A stretch of 14,250 nucleotides of DNA from the NCBI GenBank assembly GCA_963559605.1, contig CAUWLL010000053.1, forward strand, positions 1 through 14,250, read 5' to 3'. The notes below the pieces were generated by a model that had not been told where the DNA came from, did not search any database, and saw only the letters and a program-made list of their open reading frames with translations. The number at the start of each line of letters is the position of its first letter. Within the stretch, counting starts at the first letter, position 1. The stretch comes from Dorea_D sp963559605 (GTDB taxonomy: Bacteria > Bacillota > Clostridia > Lachnospirales > Lachnospiraceae). A program made the translations under genes and the position numbers. Shown here one piece after another: positions 5,525 through 13,198 of the stretch.

Positions 5525-8077
5525 ATGTTGACAAGTGAACAGGCGAGAGTCAATCAGGAGAAATATGGGTTTAATGAACTGATCGAAGGAAAAAAGAAGA
5601 GTATATTACAAATTTTTCTGGAACAGTTTAAGGACTTTCTCGTAATTATTTTGATTTTTGCAGCAATTATATCTGGATTTTTAGGAGATGCGGAGAGTGC
5701 AGCGGTTATCTTTGTGGTAATTACGATCAATGCGATCCTTGGTACGGTACAGACTGTGAAAGCGGAACAGTCTCTCAATAGTTTGAAGCAGTTATCTGCG
5801 CCGGAAGCGAAAGTTATCCGTGACGGTGTGGTAGTACAGATTCCGGCAAGAGAAGTTACGATCGATGATGAGGTAGTCATTGAGGCAGGAGATTGTATAC
5901 CGGCAGACGGAAAATTACTTACGGTGGCAAGTCTTAAAGTGGATGAAAGCGCACTTACCGGGGAGAGCCTTCCGGTAGAAAAATCCCTCGGGGACGTGCC
6001 GGAAGGAGCAGCACTCGGAGACCAGACAAACCGCGTGTTTTCCGGAAGCTTTGCCACATATGGAAGAGCTACATTTGAAGTGACGGGCATCGGTATGAAT
6101 ACTGAGGTCGGAAAGATTGCAAGCCTTTTAAAAACGACTTCTGAAAAACGGACCCCGCTTCAGATCAACCTGGATGATTTCGGGCGAAAACTTTCCATTA
6201 TTATTCTGGTATTTTGCGGAATCTTATTCGGCATTAATGTGTTCCGGGGCGGTTCTGTAGTAGACGCATTTCTGTTTGCGGTAGCTCTTGCGGTGGCGGC
6301 AATACCGGAGGCGTTAAGCTCTATTGTGACAATCGTGCTTTCTTTCGGAACGCAAAAAATGGCAAAAGAACATGCGATTATTCGTAAGCTCCAGGCGGTG
6401 GAAGGACTTGGAAGTGTATCTATTATCTGTTCTGATAAAACTGGAACGCTGACACAGAATAAGATGACTGTAGAAGATTATTATGTGGACAGAAAACGGA
6501 TCCCGGTGGAAGAGATGACCGTAGATCAAGACACTTCTCCGGTAAAACAACTTCTTCTTTCCAGTATTTTGTGTAATGATTCGACAAATACCGACGGAAA
6601 GGAAATCGGGGATCCTACAGAGACAGCGCTTATTAATCTGGGCAGCAGATTTGGCCTTAATGCGGTGGAGATCCGGGACACATATCCGAGACTTTCCGAG
6701 ATACCGTTTGATAGTGATCGTAAATTAATGTCTACCATGCATCCTATTGACGGAAGTTATGTAATGATCGTGAAGGGCGCTGTAGACGTACTTTTAAACC
6801 GTGTAGACAAAATTAAAGAAAATGGCAAGGTTCAGGCAATTACGGCAGAGGACAAAGAAAGGATCGAACAACAGAACCTGGAGTTTTCCAGAGACGGATT
6901 GCGGGTGCTGGCGTTTGCATATAAAGAGTTTGAAGAAGAAAAAGGACTTGAACTGGAGGATGAAGCACATCTTACGTTCCTTGGTCTCATTGCTATGATG
7001 GATCCGCCGAGAGAAGAATCGAAAATGGCGGTGGAAGAGTGTATCCGGGCAGGTATTAAGCCGATTATGATCACCGGAGATCACAAGATCACGGCAGCAG
7101 CCATTGCAAAGAGAATCGGTATCTTAAAGGATGAATCCGAAGCGTGTGAAGGGGCAGTCATTGAGAATATGTCCGATGAAGAACTGAGAAGTTTTGTGGA
7201 GGGGATCTCGGTGTATGCAAGAGTTTCACCGGAGCATAAGATCCGGATCGTCCGTGCATGGCAGGATAAGGGGAATATTGTATCTATGACAGGAGACGGC
7301 GTCAACGATGCGCCCGCCCTTAAACAAGCGGACATCGGTGTTGCGATGGGAATTACAGGAAGTGAAGTATCCAAGGATGCGGCGGCGATGGTGCTGACAG
7401 ACGATAATTTTGCTACGATCATTAAAGCAGTAGAGAATGGACGGAACATTTACCAGAATATTAAGAACTCCATTCAATTCCTGCTGTCCGGTAACTTCGG
7501 AGCGATTCTGGCAGTGCTGTATGCCTCGATCGCAGGGCTTCCGGTTCCGTTTGCTCCGGTACATTTGTTATTTATTAACTTGTTGACAGATAGTCTTCCG
7601 GCAATTGCACTTGGTTTAGAACCGCACACGAAAGATGTAATGCATGAGAAACCGCGTCCGATGAATGCGTCTATTTTGACCAAAACATTCCTGACCAGTA
7701 TTGGAACGGAAGGTCTTATTATCGGTATTACTACAATGATCGGGTTCTTCCTTGGATATGCTCAAGGGGGCGCGCTGCTTGGAAGTACTATGGCATTTGG
7801 AACACTGTGTATGGGAAGACTGGTGCATGGGTTTAACTGTAAGGCGGCAAGACCGGTGTTATTTACGAAAAAATTCTTCAATAACATATATTTGATCGGT
7901 GCATTTTTCATCGGATTTGTGTTGATTACGGGAGTTCTGACCATTCCGGCATTACAGGGAGTGTTTAAAGTAGACTCGCTGAATATGACACAGTTATTTA
8001 CAGTATATGGTCTTGCACTTCTCAACCTTCCGGTGATACAATTGATGAAATGGATTCGAAGTAAAGGTTGTAAATAA
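5525..8077 (+). CDS. P2-type cation ATPase (Ca2+/Mn2+ exporter)
   Basis: This 850-residue membrane pump exports divalent cations from the cytoplasm at the expense of ATP. The domains are in order: a short N-terminal cation-ATPase segment; the actuator motif TGES (residues 145-148); membrane helix 4 with AIPEAL (P261, E262); the phosphorylation site SDKTGTLTQNKM with acceptor D304; the nucleotide domain including KGAVDVLL; the hinge motif TGDGVNDAP (589-597); and helix 6 with NLLTDSLPAIALGLE, whose N and D bind Ca2+ in SERCA-type pumps. The motifs fit the SERCA/PMR1 group and not the CPx heavy-metal pumps. The start follows AGAGGA at a 7-nt gap. The manganese riboswitch upstream suggests Mn2+ efflux as the main physiological role, possibly with Ca2+. 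The protein looks complete. Confidence 0.95.
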   Translation: MLTSEQARVNQEKYGFNELIEGKKKSILQIFLEQFKDFLVIILIFAAIISGFLGDAESAAVIFVVITINAILGTVQTVKAEQSLNSLKQLSAPEAKVIRDGVVVQIPAREVTIDDEVVIEAGDCIPADGKLLTVASLKVDESALTGESLPVEKSLGDVPEGAALGDQTNRVFSGSFATYGRATFEVTGIGMNTEVGKIASLLKTTSEKRTPLQINLDDFGRKLSIIILVFCGILFGINVFRGGSVVDAFLFAVALAVAAIPEALSSIVTIVLSFGTQKMAKEHAIIRKLQAVEGLGSVSIICSDKTGTLTQNKMTVEDYYVDRKRIPVEEMTVDQDTSPVKQLLLSSILCNDSTNTDGKEIGDPTETALINLGSRFGLNAVEIRDTYPRLSEIPFDSDRKLMSTMHPIDGSYVMIVKGAVDVLLNRVDKIKENGKVQAITAEDKERIEQQNLEFSRDGLRVLAFAYKEFEEEKGLELEDEAHLTFLGLIAMMDPPREESKMAVEECIRAGIKPIMITGDHKITAAAIAKRIGILKDESEACEGAVIENMSDEELRSFVEGISVYARVSPEHKIRIVRAWQDKGNIVSMTGDGVNDAPALKQADIGVAMGITGSEVSKDAAAMVLTDDNFATIIKAVENGRNIYQNIKNSIQFLLSGNFGAILAVLYASIAGLPVPFAPVHLLFINLLTDSLPAIALGLEPHTKDVMHEKPRPMNASILTKTFLTSIGTEGLIIGITTMIGFFLGYAQGGALLGSTMAFGTLCMGRLVHGFNCKAARPVLFTKKFFNNIYLIGAFFIGFVLITGVLTIPALQGVFKVDSLNMTQLFTVYGLALLNLPVIQLMKWIRSKGCK

Positions 8078-8078
8078 A

Positions 8079-9248
8079 ATGGAATTAAATGATAGAAATA
8101 TAAAAAAAATCAAAGAGCTGATCCTCTTCACGGCAATATTGGTCGTCTGCCTGTGGAAATATGACGTGGTAATAGATATTGCAGTTTTCATTATGCATGT
8201 GCTATGGCCGTTTATTATCGGCGGAGGAATTGCATTTGTACTGAATGTACCTATGAATTTTATTCAGCGCCATTTATTCCCGGAAGAGAAGGTGGAGAAA
8301 AGTAAGATGCTGAAGAAGTTGGCGAGACCGGTCAGCATGATCCTTGTGCTTTTGAGTGTTATCGGCGTGGTGGTAATCGTTATGTTTATTTTGCTCCCAC
8401 AGCTTGGCAATACATTTGCGAATTTGGGAAAAAGTATTCAGGCGTTTATTCCTCAGTTGCAGGAGTGGGCAGAAAAGCTGTTCCATGATAATAAGGAGAT
8501 TATGACATGGATCAATAGTCTGGAATTTGACTGGAATAAGATTATGGATGCAAGCTTTAATTTCTTTAAGAACGGTGCGGGAAATGTGGTGGATTCTACC
8601 ATTACTGCGGCGAAGAGTATTGTAAGTGGCCTGACGACATTTTTCATTGCCTTTGTATTTGCCATTTATATTCTGCTTCAGAAGGAGAAGCTGGGGGTAC
8701 AGGCAAAAAAAGTGTTGTTTGCATTTGTCCGTAAAGGCAGAGCAGAGGCAACGGTGGAGGTATTGTCTCTGACATACAATACGTTCTCAAGTTTTTTAAC
8801 GGGACAGTGCATGGAGGCGATCATTCTGGGAAGTATGTTCGTGGTAGCGATGTCGCTTCTGAAGCTCCCATATGCGTTGCTGGTGGGAATTGTGATTGCA
8901 TTTACGGCGTTGATCCCTATATTCGGAGCATTTATCGGGTGTGCGCTGGGAGCGTTTTTGATATTCATGGTAGACCCGATGAAAGCGCTGATATTTGTCG
9001 TTTTGTTTCTGGTGCTTCAGCAGATCGAAGGAAATCTTATCTATCCTCATGTGGTTGGGAATTCCGTGGGGCTTCCTTCTATCTGGGTGCTGGCAGCAGT
9101 CAGCATCGGCGCCAGTCTGATGGGTATTATGGGAATGCTTATCTTTATTCCGATCGTGTCGGTGGTGTATGCACTGTTTCGGGAGATTGTGTATTTGAAA
9201 CTGAAGAAGAATAAAATCGATCCGAAGGAGTTGGAAAATATAAAATAA
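8079..9248 (+). CDS. AI-2E family transporter (UPF0118/PerM)
   Basis: This 389-residue multi-pass membrane protein begins 1 nt after the ATPase stop, so the two are co-transcribed and probably translationally coupled. The only Shine-Dalgarno-like bases (AAAGG) are about 11 nt upstream. The C-terminal half carries the family signature in order: LVGIVIAFTALIPIFGAFIG, QQIEGNLIYPHVVGNSVGLPSIWVL, and a Gly-rich stretch ending GMLIFIPIVSVVYALF. Named for E. coli TqsA (autoinducer-2 export), the family also includes Na+/H+ antiporters, and most members are uncharacterised. Nothing here points to AI-2. Its place under the manganese riboswitch suggests a link to ion homeostasis. The operon ends at the hairpin that follows. 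Confidence 0.92.
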   Translation: MELNDRNIKKIKELILFTAILVVCLWKYDVVIDIAVFIMHVLWPFIIGGGIAFVLNVPMNFIQRHLFPEEKVEKSKMLKKLARPVSMILVLLSVIGVVVIVMFILLPQLGNTFANLGKSIQAFIPQLQEWAEKLFHDNKEIMTWINSLEFDWNKIMDASFNFFKNGAGNVVDSTITAAKSIVSGLTTFFIAFVFAIYILLQKEKLGVQAKKVLFAFVRKGRAEATVEVLSLTYNTFSSFLTGQCMEAIILGSMFVVAMSLLKLPYALLVGIVIAFTALIPIFGAFIGCALGAFLIFMVDPMKALIFVVLFLVLQQIEGNLIYPHVVGNSVGLPSIWVLAAVSIGASLMGIMGMLIFIPIVSVVYALFREIVYLKLKKNKIDPKELENIK

Positions 9249-9267
9249 TATAAGGAAAACATATAAA

Positions 9268-9302
9268 AGGTGGACGCATTCTTAATGAAAGTGCGTCCAC
9301 CT
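9268..9302. terminator. Bidirectional terminator between convergent genes
   Basis: AGGTGGACGCA (9268-9278) pairs perfectly with TGCGTCCACCT (9292-9302), 11 bp around 13 nt. On the minus strand it is followed by TTTTAT, a better T tract than on the plus strand. It can end both the AI-2E gene and the convergent nuclease gene. Confidence 0.85.
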
Positions 9303-9310
9303 GTTGCGTA

Positions 9311-10219
9311 TTAATTTTCATTTTTGTATATTGCGTTGTAAATTTGTTCAAGATCATAATCAGGAGCGAAGTTTTTTGCCACATCGCAGATGTGCCGGAT
9401 TGTATCTACGTCTTCCTCCAGTTCGTCAGCAATCGTTTCGGAAGATTTGCCTTTGCGGAGTTTTTTGATGACTTGCTCCAGCAGTTTGAACTTACTGCCT
9501 TCTTCCCGACCTTCCATTCGCCCCTCTTCCCGGCCTTCTTCCCGTTCATAATATTTTTCTTCCCATGCCTGCATATACTTCACCCCAACTTCTTCATTGG
9601 ACTTAACCTTTTGCACACGCTGATGGATTCGTTTAATACGGTCGCTGGTTGAACGTTCAGCTGCCTGATTCGTAGTGTTTTCCAGATAGTGCAGAAATTC
9701 CACAAGCTCAGGAGATACTTCTTCAGGATTCGTACCGCGGGTGTTTAAGAAGATCTTAGCAGCTCCGTCATTCAGTCCGCATTCCGGTCGCTCTTCGCAT
9801 TTATAATTGAAAGTATAACGATACAACCCTAATCCAAAGGGGTCAAATGGTGTGATGATAATAATAAATGACCGATTCAGAATGTTATAATTGGGAATAC
9901 CGGGTTCCAGTAAGCTGGTGTCGATCATTGCCTGATAGTAGCGGCTTCTTTTTACCAAATCAGTCTGACGTTTTTTCTGCATCTCCGTGTTGTAAATGCT
10001 TTTATCCTCATCCATAGAACAGACGTCCATACGGATAGAACGAATGGTGGGGGAAACCCGGAGTTCTTTCTCAGTTTCGTTCTGTGTAAGTAGTGGAATG
10101 GTATGACCAAAGATGATACTAAGAGCATCCTGGTGCGCCTGAGGATCTTCCATTACTTCATCGAATAAAAAGCGGTCAGTAAGGTTTAAGTCACTTAATG
10201 GTATTAAATTTTGTTTCAT
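9311..10219 (-). CDS. Rpn family PD-(D/E)XK nuclease / putative transposase
   Basis: This 302-residue protein belongs to the Rpn/TIGR01784 family, whose studied E. coli members (RpnA-E) are DNA endonucleases that promote recombination. The nuclease core is visible: D65 in IRMDVCS and E79/Q81 in NTEMQKK form the D...ExQ active-site pattern, followed by RSRYYQAMID. The region after residue 225 is typical of the family: a charged EREEGREEGRMEGREEG repeat, then a small helical part (KGKSSETIADEL). I take the ATG at 10219, which has AAAGGAG (10226-10232) upstream. An in-frame ATG at 10261 would add 14 residues without a comparable site. It appears intact and single. Selfish or defence roles have been discussed for the family; its role here is unknown. 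Confidence 0.9.
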   Translation of the reverse strand: MKQNLIPLSDLNLTDRFLFDEVMEDPQAHQDALSIIFGHTIPLLTQNETEKELRVSPTIRSIRMDVCSMDEDKSIYNTEMQKKRQTDLVKRSRYYQAMIDTSLLEPGIPNYNILNRSFIIIITPFDPFGLGLYRYTFNYKCEERPECGLNDGAAKIFLNTRGTNPEEVSPELVEFLHYLENTTNQAAERSTSDRIKRIHQRVQKVKSNEEVGVKYMQAWEEKYYEREEGREEGRMEGREEGSKFKLLEQVIKKLRKGKSSETIADELEEDVDTIRHICDVAKNFAPDYDLEQIYNAIYKNEN

Positions 10220-10282
10220 ATGTTTCTCCTTTGATTTTATCATAAAGTTTGCGAGGTGCATAGATAAAATAAGGAAAATACA

Positions 10283-10310
10283 ATCATAGGCATCCCTCCC
10301 GTGCGTTCAA
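10283..10310 (-). promoter_or_regulatory. Promoter candidate of the nuclease gene
   Basis: Read on the minus strand, TTGAAC (10310-10305), a 16-nt spacer and TATGAT (10288-10283) are seen. The start would be near 10276, giving a leader of about 57 nt. Confidence 0.5.
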
Positions 10311-10447
10311 TAAATCAAACATTGGAATCTTTGATGAAACATCTTAGAACTATAGATGAATAGAATGTTTGAACTGTAAAAATATAGTAGCACAGGAATG
10401 AAAGAAATACAAGAAATCACTGTTTTTTGATGTGTTATATTTTATCC

Positions 10448-10476
10448 TTGCAGACAAAGAATATTTATCTTATGAT
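10448..10476 (+). promoter_or_regulatory. Promoter of the LacI-family gene
   Basis: TTGCAG (10448-10453), a 17-nt spacer and TATGAT (10471-10476) are seen. The start would be near 10483, about 85 nt before the start codon. Confidence 0.6.
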
Positions 10477-10568
10477 TATAAATGAATGAAAAGGAATGAC
10501 CTAAAGTGGAAAACGCAGCATATTTGAAGATGCAGATAGTAAAAATAGAAGAAAGAGGGGACGAAGAG

Positions 10569-11552
10569 ATGGCAAGTATCAGAGATGTTGCAAAAGAAGC
10601 GGGAGTCGGAGTAGGAACTGTATCAAGATTTTTAAATGACAGCGGTTATGTGTCAGAAGACACAAGGATGAAGTTGGAAGAAGCAATGAAAAAACTGGAC
10701 TATACTCCGAATGAGCTGGCTAGAAATCTTTATCATAAAAAATCAGGAATTATTGCAGTGCTTGTGCCGAATGTATCAAACCCATTTTTTGCTGAGTTTG
10801 TGGATTATGTAGAACAGGGGCTTTATGATGCCGGTTTTAAAATGATGCTTTGCAATACTGAAAAAGAAAGTAACGCAGAACTTGAATATCTGGACATGTT
10901 AAATCGTCACATCGTGGATGGTATTATTACAGGTGTACACTCTTTAGACGTGGAGGAATATAAAAAAATACATAAACCGATCGTTGCGCTGGATCGTTAT
11001 CTGGGAGAGGATATACCGGTTGTCTCCGTAGATCATAAAGAAGGTGGAAGATTGGCGGCAGAAACCTTGATTGCAAATAGATGTAAGAAAGTCCTGCATT
11101 TTACAGGTGATACAAAAGTGGAGTCGCCTTATCACGAAAGACATTATGAATTTGAGCGTATTATGAAGGAGCATCAGATTCAGACGATTCGCTACGAATT
11201 AAAATGGAACAGAATGGATGCTCATTATTATAAAGAGGCTGTGAAAGAAGTGTTGTCAAAAACCACGGATTTTGACGGAGTTTTTGGCGTTGACAGAATA
11301 GCAATAGAGTGTATGAATGAGGTGATAAGGAGGCACAGGAAAGTTCCGAGAGATATAAAATTTGTTGCATACGACGGTACCTATATTACAGAAATGGTGG
11401 AGCCGGAAATGACGGCTATCGTTCAGCCAATAGAAGGATTGGCAAGAGAGTCTGCCCGCTTAATCGGTAAATTGGTTAACGGAAAGGTGTATAAAGATAA
11501 AAATGTAATTTTAAAGGTTAAATTAGAAAAAAGAAAAACAACAATTATTTAG
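10569..11552 (+). CDS. LacI family transcriptional regulator, ScrR-like
   Basis: This 327-residue regulator has a helix-turn-helix at residues 4-23 (IRDVAKEAGVGVGTVSRFLND), the hinge helix NELARNL near residue 50 and a periplasmic-binding-protein-like sugar domain (about 60-327). Stretches such as NPFFAEFVDYVEQGLYDAGF, YLDMLNRHIVDGIITGVHSL and VAYDGTYITEM resemble Firmicutes sucrose repressors (ScrR) as I recall them, so a sugar effector is likely and sucrose is a guess. I take the ATG at 10569, with AGAGGGG about 8 nt upstream. An upstream in-frame GTG (10506) would add 21 residues before the domain and lacks support. No sugar gene is adjacent; a mobile element lies directly downstream and may separate it from its targets. 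Confidence 0.9.
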   Translation: MASIRDVAKEAGVGVGTVSRFLNDSGYVSEDTRMKLEEAMKKLDYTPNELARNLYHKKSGIIAVLVPNVSNPFFAEFVDYVEQGLYDAGFKMMLCNTEKESNAELEYLDMLNRHIVDGIITGVHSLDVEEYKKIHKPIVALDRYLGEDIPVVSVDHKEGGRLAAETLIANRCKKVLHFTGDTKVESPYHERHYEFERIMKEHQIQTIRYELKWNRMDAHYYKEAVKEVLSKTTDFDGVFGVDRIAIECMNEVIRRHRKVPRDIKFVAYDGTYITEMVEPEMTAIVQPIEGLARESARLIGKLVNGKVYKDKNVILKVKLEKRKTTII

Positions 11553-11596
11553 TTGAAATTATATATATCTTTTTGACTATCTTTTTATATCTTCTT

Positions 11597-11639
11597 AAAT
11601 GTCCGCAAAGCCTTATTTTATCGGCTCTACGGGCATTTT
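11597..11639. terminator. Hairpin between the LacI gene and the integrase
   Basis: An outer stem AAATGTCCG (11597-11605) / CGGGCATTT (11630-11638), one G-T pair, and an inner stem AGCC (11609-11612) / GGCT (11623-11626) are seen. It is T-rich on the plus 3' side and lies between convergent genes, so it is probably a bidirectional terminator. It may be part of the element's end. Confidence 0.55.
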
Positions 11640-11645
11640 GCTTTT

Positions 11646-11718
11646 GTGGTAAACCTCGCATATCTAGGTCTATCTTCTTATATTTTCCCTATCAATCGTG
11701 GTTAAAATCGTGGTAAAT
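11646..11718. repeat. GTGGTAAAT-like repeats, candidate integrase arm sites
   Basis: Three similar 9-mers lie just beyond the integrase stop: GTGGTAAAC (11646-11654), GTGGTTAAA (11698-11706) and GTGGTAAAT (11710-11718). The last two are 12 bp apart, each preceded by ATC. The Tn916 integrase N-terminal domain binds repeats containing GTAGTAAAT near the transposon end, which these resemble. The use as arm-type sites is inferred. Confidence 0.5.
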
Positions 11719-11722
11719 ACTT

Positions 11723-12916
11723 CTATGCGATTAGACGCTGAACCTCTGATTTTGCGGTATCTATGGACGCATGAGCATACCAGTTCATTGTGATACTGAT
11801 ATTTGAATGTCCCATGATATACTGTAAATCTTTCGGGTTCATGTTCTTGCTTGCCAGCCTTGTGCAGAATGTATGGCGTAGTGTATGCGGTGTGATATGT
11901 GGCAAGGGATTGTCCTTGTGGTGCTTGTTGTATTTCTTTACCATACGGACAAAAAGCATATTGTAATCAATCGCAACTTTGGGCTTGCCTTTATGATTGA
12001 CAAATAGAAAGTTGCCCCGTCCGTCTATCACAAATGGTTCTGCCTTTGGGCGTTTCTTCATAACCCGTTGAAATGCTTGTATTGTTTCTCTGCTTAATGG
12101 CACTTGCCTTATTCCGCTCTTTGTTTTAGGCGTTTCAATATAATAGCCCTGTTCCTTGCTCTTTAGTAACTGGTGGTCGATAATCACAACTTCATTCTTG
12201 AAATCAATATCGGCTACTGTCAGTCCGCACAGTTCCGAGATACGAAGTCCTGTCTTTAACAGTATCAGCACATCATCATAATGCTTGTGATACACATTGT
12301 CCGTCTTAATGAATGACAATAAGGCTTGTTCCTGTTCCTCTGTCAATGCGACTTTCTCTTTGGTATCATTTTCTAGGACTTCACTTAACTTGAAATCAAA
12401 AGGGTTTTTCCTTACACAATCGTCTTGTATGGCGATATAGAATGACGCTTTTAACGAGCGTTTATGGTTGTTAATGGTGTTATAGGAAAAGCCTTTGTCT
12501 TTCATGCGTAATGCCCATTCCTTAGCGTCAGAGGGTTTTATCGTATCAATGCTCCTAGCACCTAACTTGTCCTCTTTCAATAACCGCATGAGCTGTTCCC
12601 GTTGTTTCTGTGTGCTTTTCTTCACGTTTGCCCTCTGTGCGTTCTGTTTGGCGTAGAGTTGGCAAAGCGTCATTTTCTTGCCTGTGCTGTCGATACCGTC
12701 CTCAATATCCCGTCTTATCTGCTGTTCCAGTTCACGAAGTGAGGGTTTTTCCCGTTTTCCCTTTGGTGTCGGGTCTGTGGGTGTCAATCTCCAAGCATAC
12801 ACATATTTTGTGTTTCCAAATGCGTCTACATATTTATATAAGTATTTTCCGTCTGTTCGTTGGCTCTCTCCAGTATGCAGGATACGTCCTTTGCTATCCC
12901 GTCTTTTTTCTTTCAT
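11723..12916 (-). CDS. int: Tn916-type tyrosine integrase
   Basis: This 397-residue site-specific recombinase is close in length and motifs to Tn916 Int (405). It carries out excision and integration of the mobile element. Residues 1-60 form the arm-binding N-terminal domain (KRRDSKGRILHTGESQR, then a YKYVDAFGNTKYVYAW strand). Residues about 90-165 form the core-binding SAM-like domain. The catalytic domain has R225 in TGLRISELCGL, a Lys in the TKSGIRQVPL hairpin, H344 and R347 in HTLRH, H370 in MGHSN and the nucleophile Y380 in NWYAHAS. All are present, so it should be active. The ATG has AAAGGAG upstream. It is last in a mobT-xis-int series and points to the element's left end. Confidence 0.96.
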   Translation of the reverse strand: MKEKRRDSKGRILHTGESQRTDGKYLYKYVDAFGNTKYVYAWRLTPTDPTPKGKREKPSLRELEQQIRRDIEDGIDSTGKKMTLCQLYAKQNAQRANVKKSTQKQREQLMRLLKEDKLGARSIDTIKPSDAKEWALRMKDKGFSYNTINNHKRSLKASFYIAIQDDCVRKNPFDFKLSEVLENDTKEKVALTEEQEQALLSFIKTDNVYHKHYDDVLILLKTGLRISELCGLTVADIDFKNEVVIIDHQLLKSKEQGYYIETPKTKSGIRQVPLSRETIQAFQRVMKKRPKAEPFVIDGRGNFLFVNHKGKPKVAIDYNMLFVRMVKKYNKHHKDNPLPHITPHTLRHTFCTRLASKNMNPKDLQYIMGHSNISITMNWYAHASIDTAKSEVQRLIA

Positions 12917-12943
12917 GGTGTCTGCTCCTTTCCTTGTTGGAAA

Positions 12944-12987
12944 GAGCCTTGATATGACTTGTGTTCATCATAACACATACAAGGCTC
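12944..12987. other. Two-tier hairpin between xis and int
   Basis: The outer arms GAGCCTTG (12944-12951) / CAAGGCTC (12980-12987) are perfect. The inner arms TGTGTT (12960-12965) / AACACA (12972-12977) enclose CATCAT. In the minus-strand transcript this sits between the xis stop and the int ribosome binding site, followed by a short T run, so it could weaken read-through into int. Confidence 0.5.
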
Positions 12988-12994
12988 ATTTGCA

Positions 12995-13198
12995 TTAGAT
13001 TGCGTCCAATTTGTCAATAACCTTTTCAAACTGTCGGCGTTTAATCTGTATGCGGTTGCCATTCATAATGAGCCAGCCAGCGTCCTTGTTTTCCTCTGCC
13101 AATCGTCTTAACTTGTTTTCTCCGATACGGAAATACTTTGACGCTTCTTCAATGGTAAGGGTGTATTTTTCCCATACGGGAATATCGTTGTTATTCAT
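12995..13198 (-). CDS. xis: Excisionase, Tn916 Xis-like
   Basis: This 67-residue basic DNA-bending protein works with the integrase to excise the element. The sequence has the pattern of Tn916 Xis: IPVWEKYTLTIEEASKYFRIGENKLRRLAEE (winged-helix MerR/Xis-type fold) followed by NGNRIQIKRRQFEKVIDKLDAI. Its ATG shares one base with the TGA of the relaxase gene (TGATG), so translation is probably coupled. The int gene follows after 78 nt with a hairpin in the gap. It appears complete. Confidence 0.95.
   Translation of the reverse strand: MNNNDIPVWEKYTLTIEEASKYFRIGENKLRRLAEENKDAGWLIMNGNRIQIKRRQFEKVIDKLDAI

Larger units (their letters stand above)
10220..10568. other. Divergent intergenic region, 349 bp
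   Basis: No gene is seen here. It holds the nuclease gene's ribosome binding site and promoter candidate (minus), the LacI-family gene's promoter and ribosome binding site (plus), and an inverted repeat: TCAAACATT (10315-10323) with AATGTTTGA (10364-10372), 9 bp perfect, 40 nt apart. I see no palindrome with a central CG of the kind LacI-family proteins usually bind near the plus promoter. Confidence 0.7.

Noticed and set aside
8807..9214. Open frame of 135 codons in another plus frame within the AI-2E gene
   Set aside because: It is fully contained in the better-supported gene, and its sequence has no family pattern.
9344..9652. Open frame of about 100 codons on the plus strand inside the nuclease gene
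   Set aside because: It lies antisense to a well-supported gene, is Phe-rich from reading Glu/Lys codons backwards, and has no ribosome binding site.
10506..10568. GTG at 10506 as start of the LacI-family gene
   Set aside because: The family's helix-turn-helix begins right after the ATG at 10569, which has a good ribosome binding site.
12610..12998. Plus-strand open frames over the integrase N-terminus
   Set aside because: They are antisense shadows of int, with no ribosome binding site and no recognisable domain.
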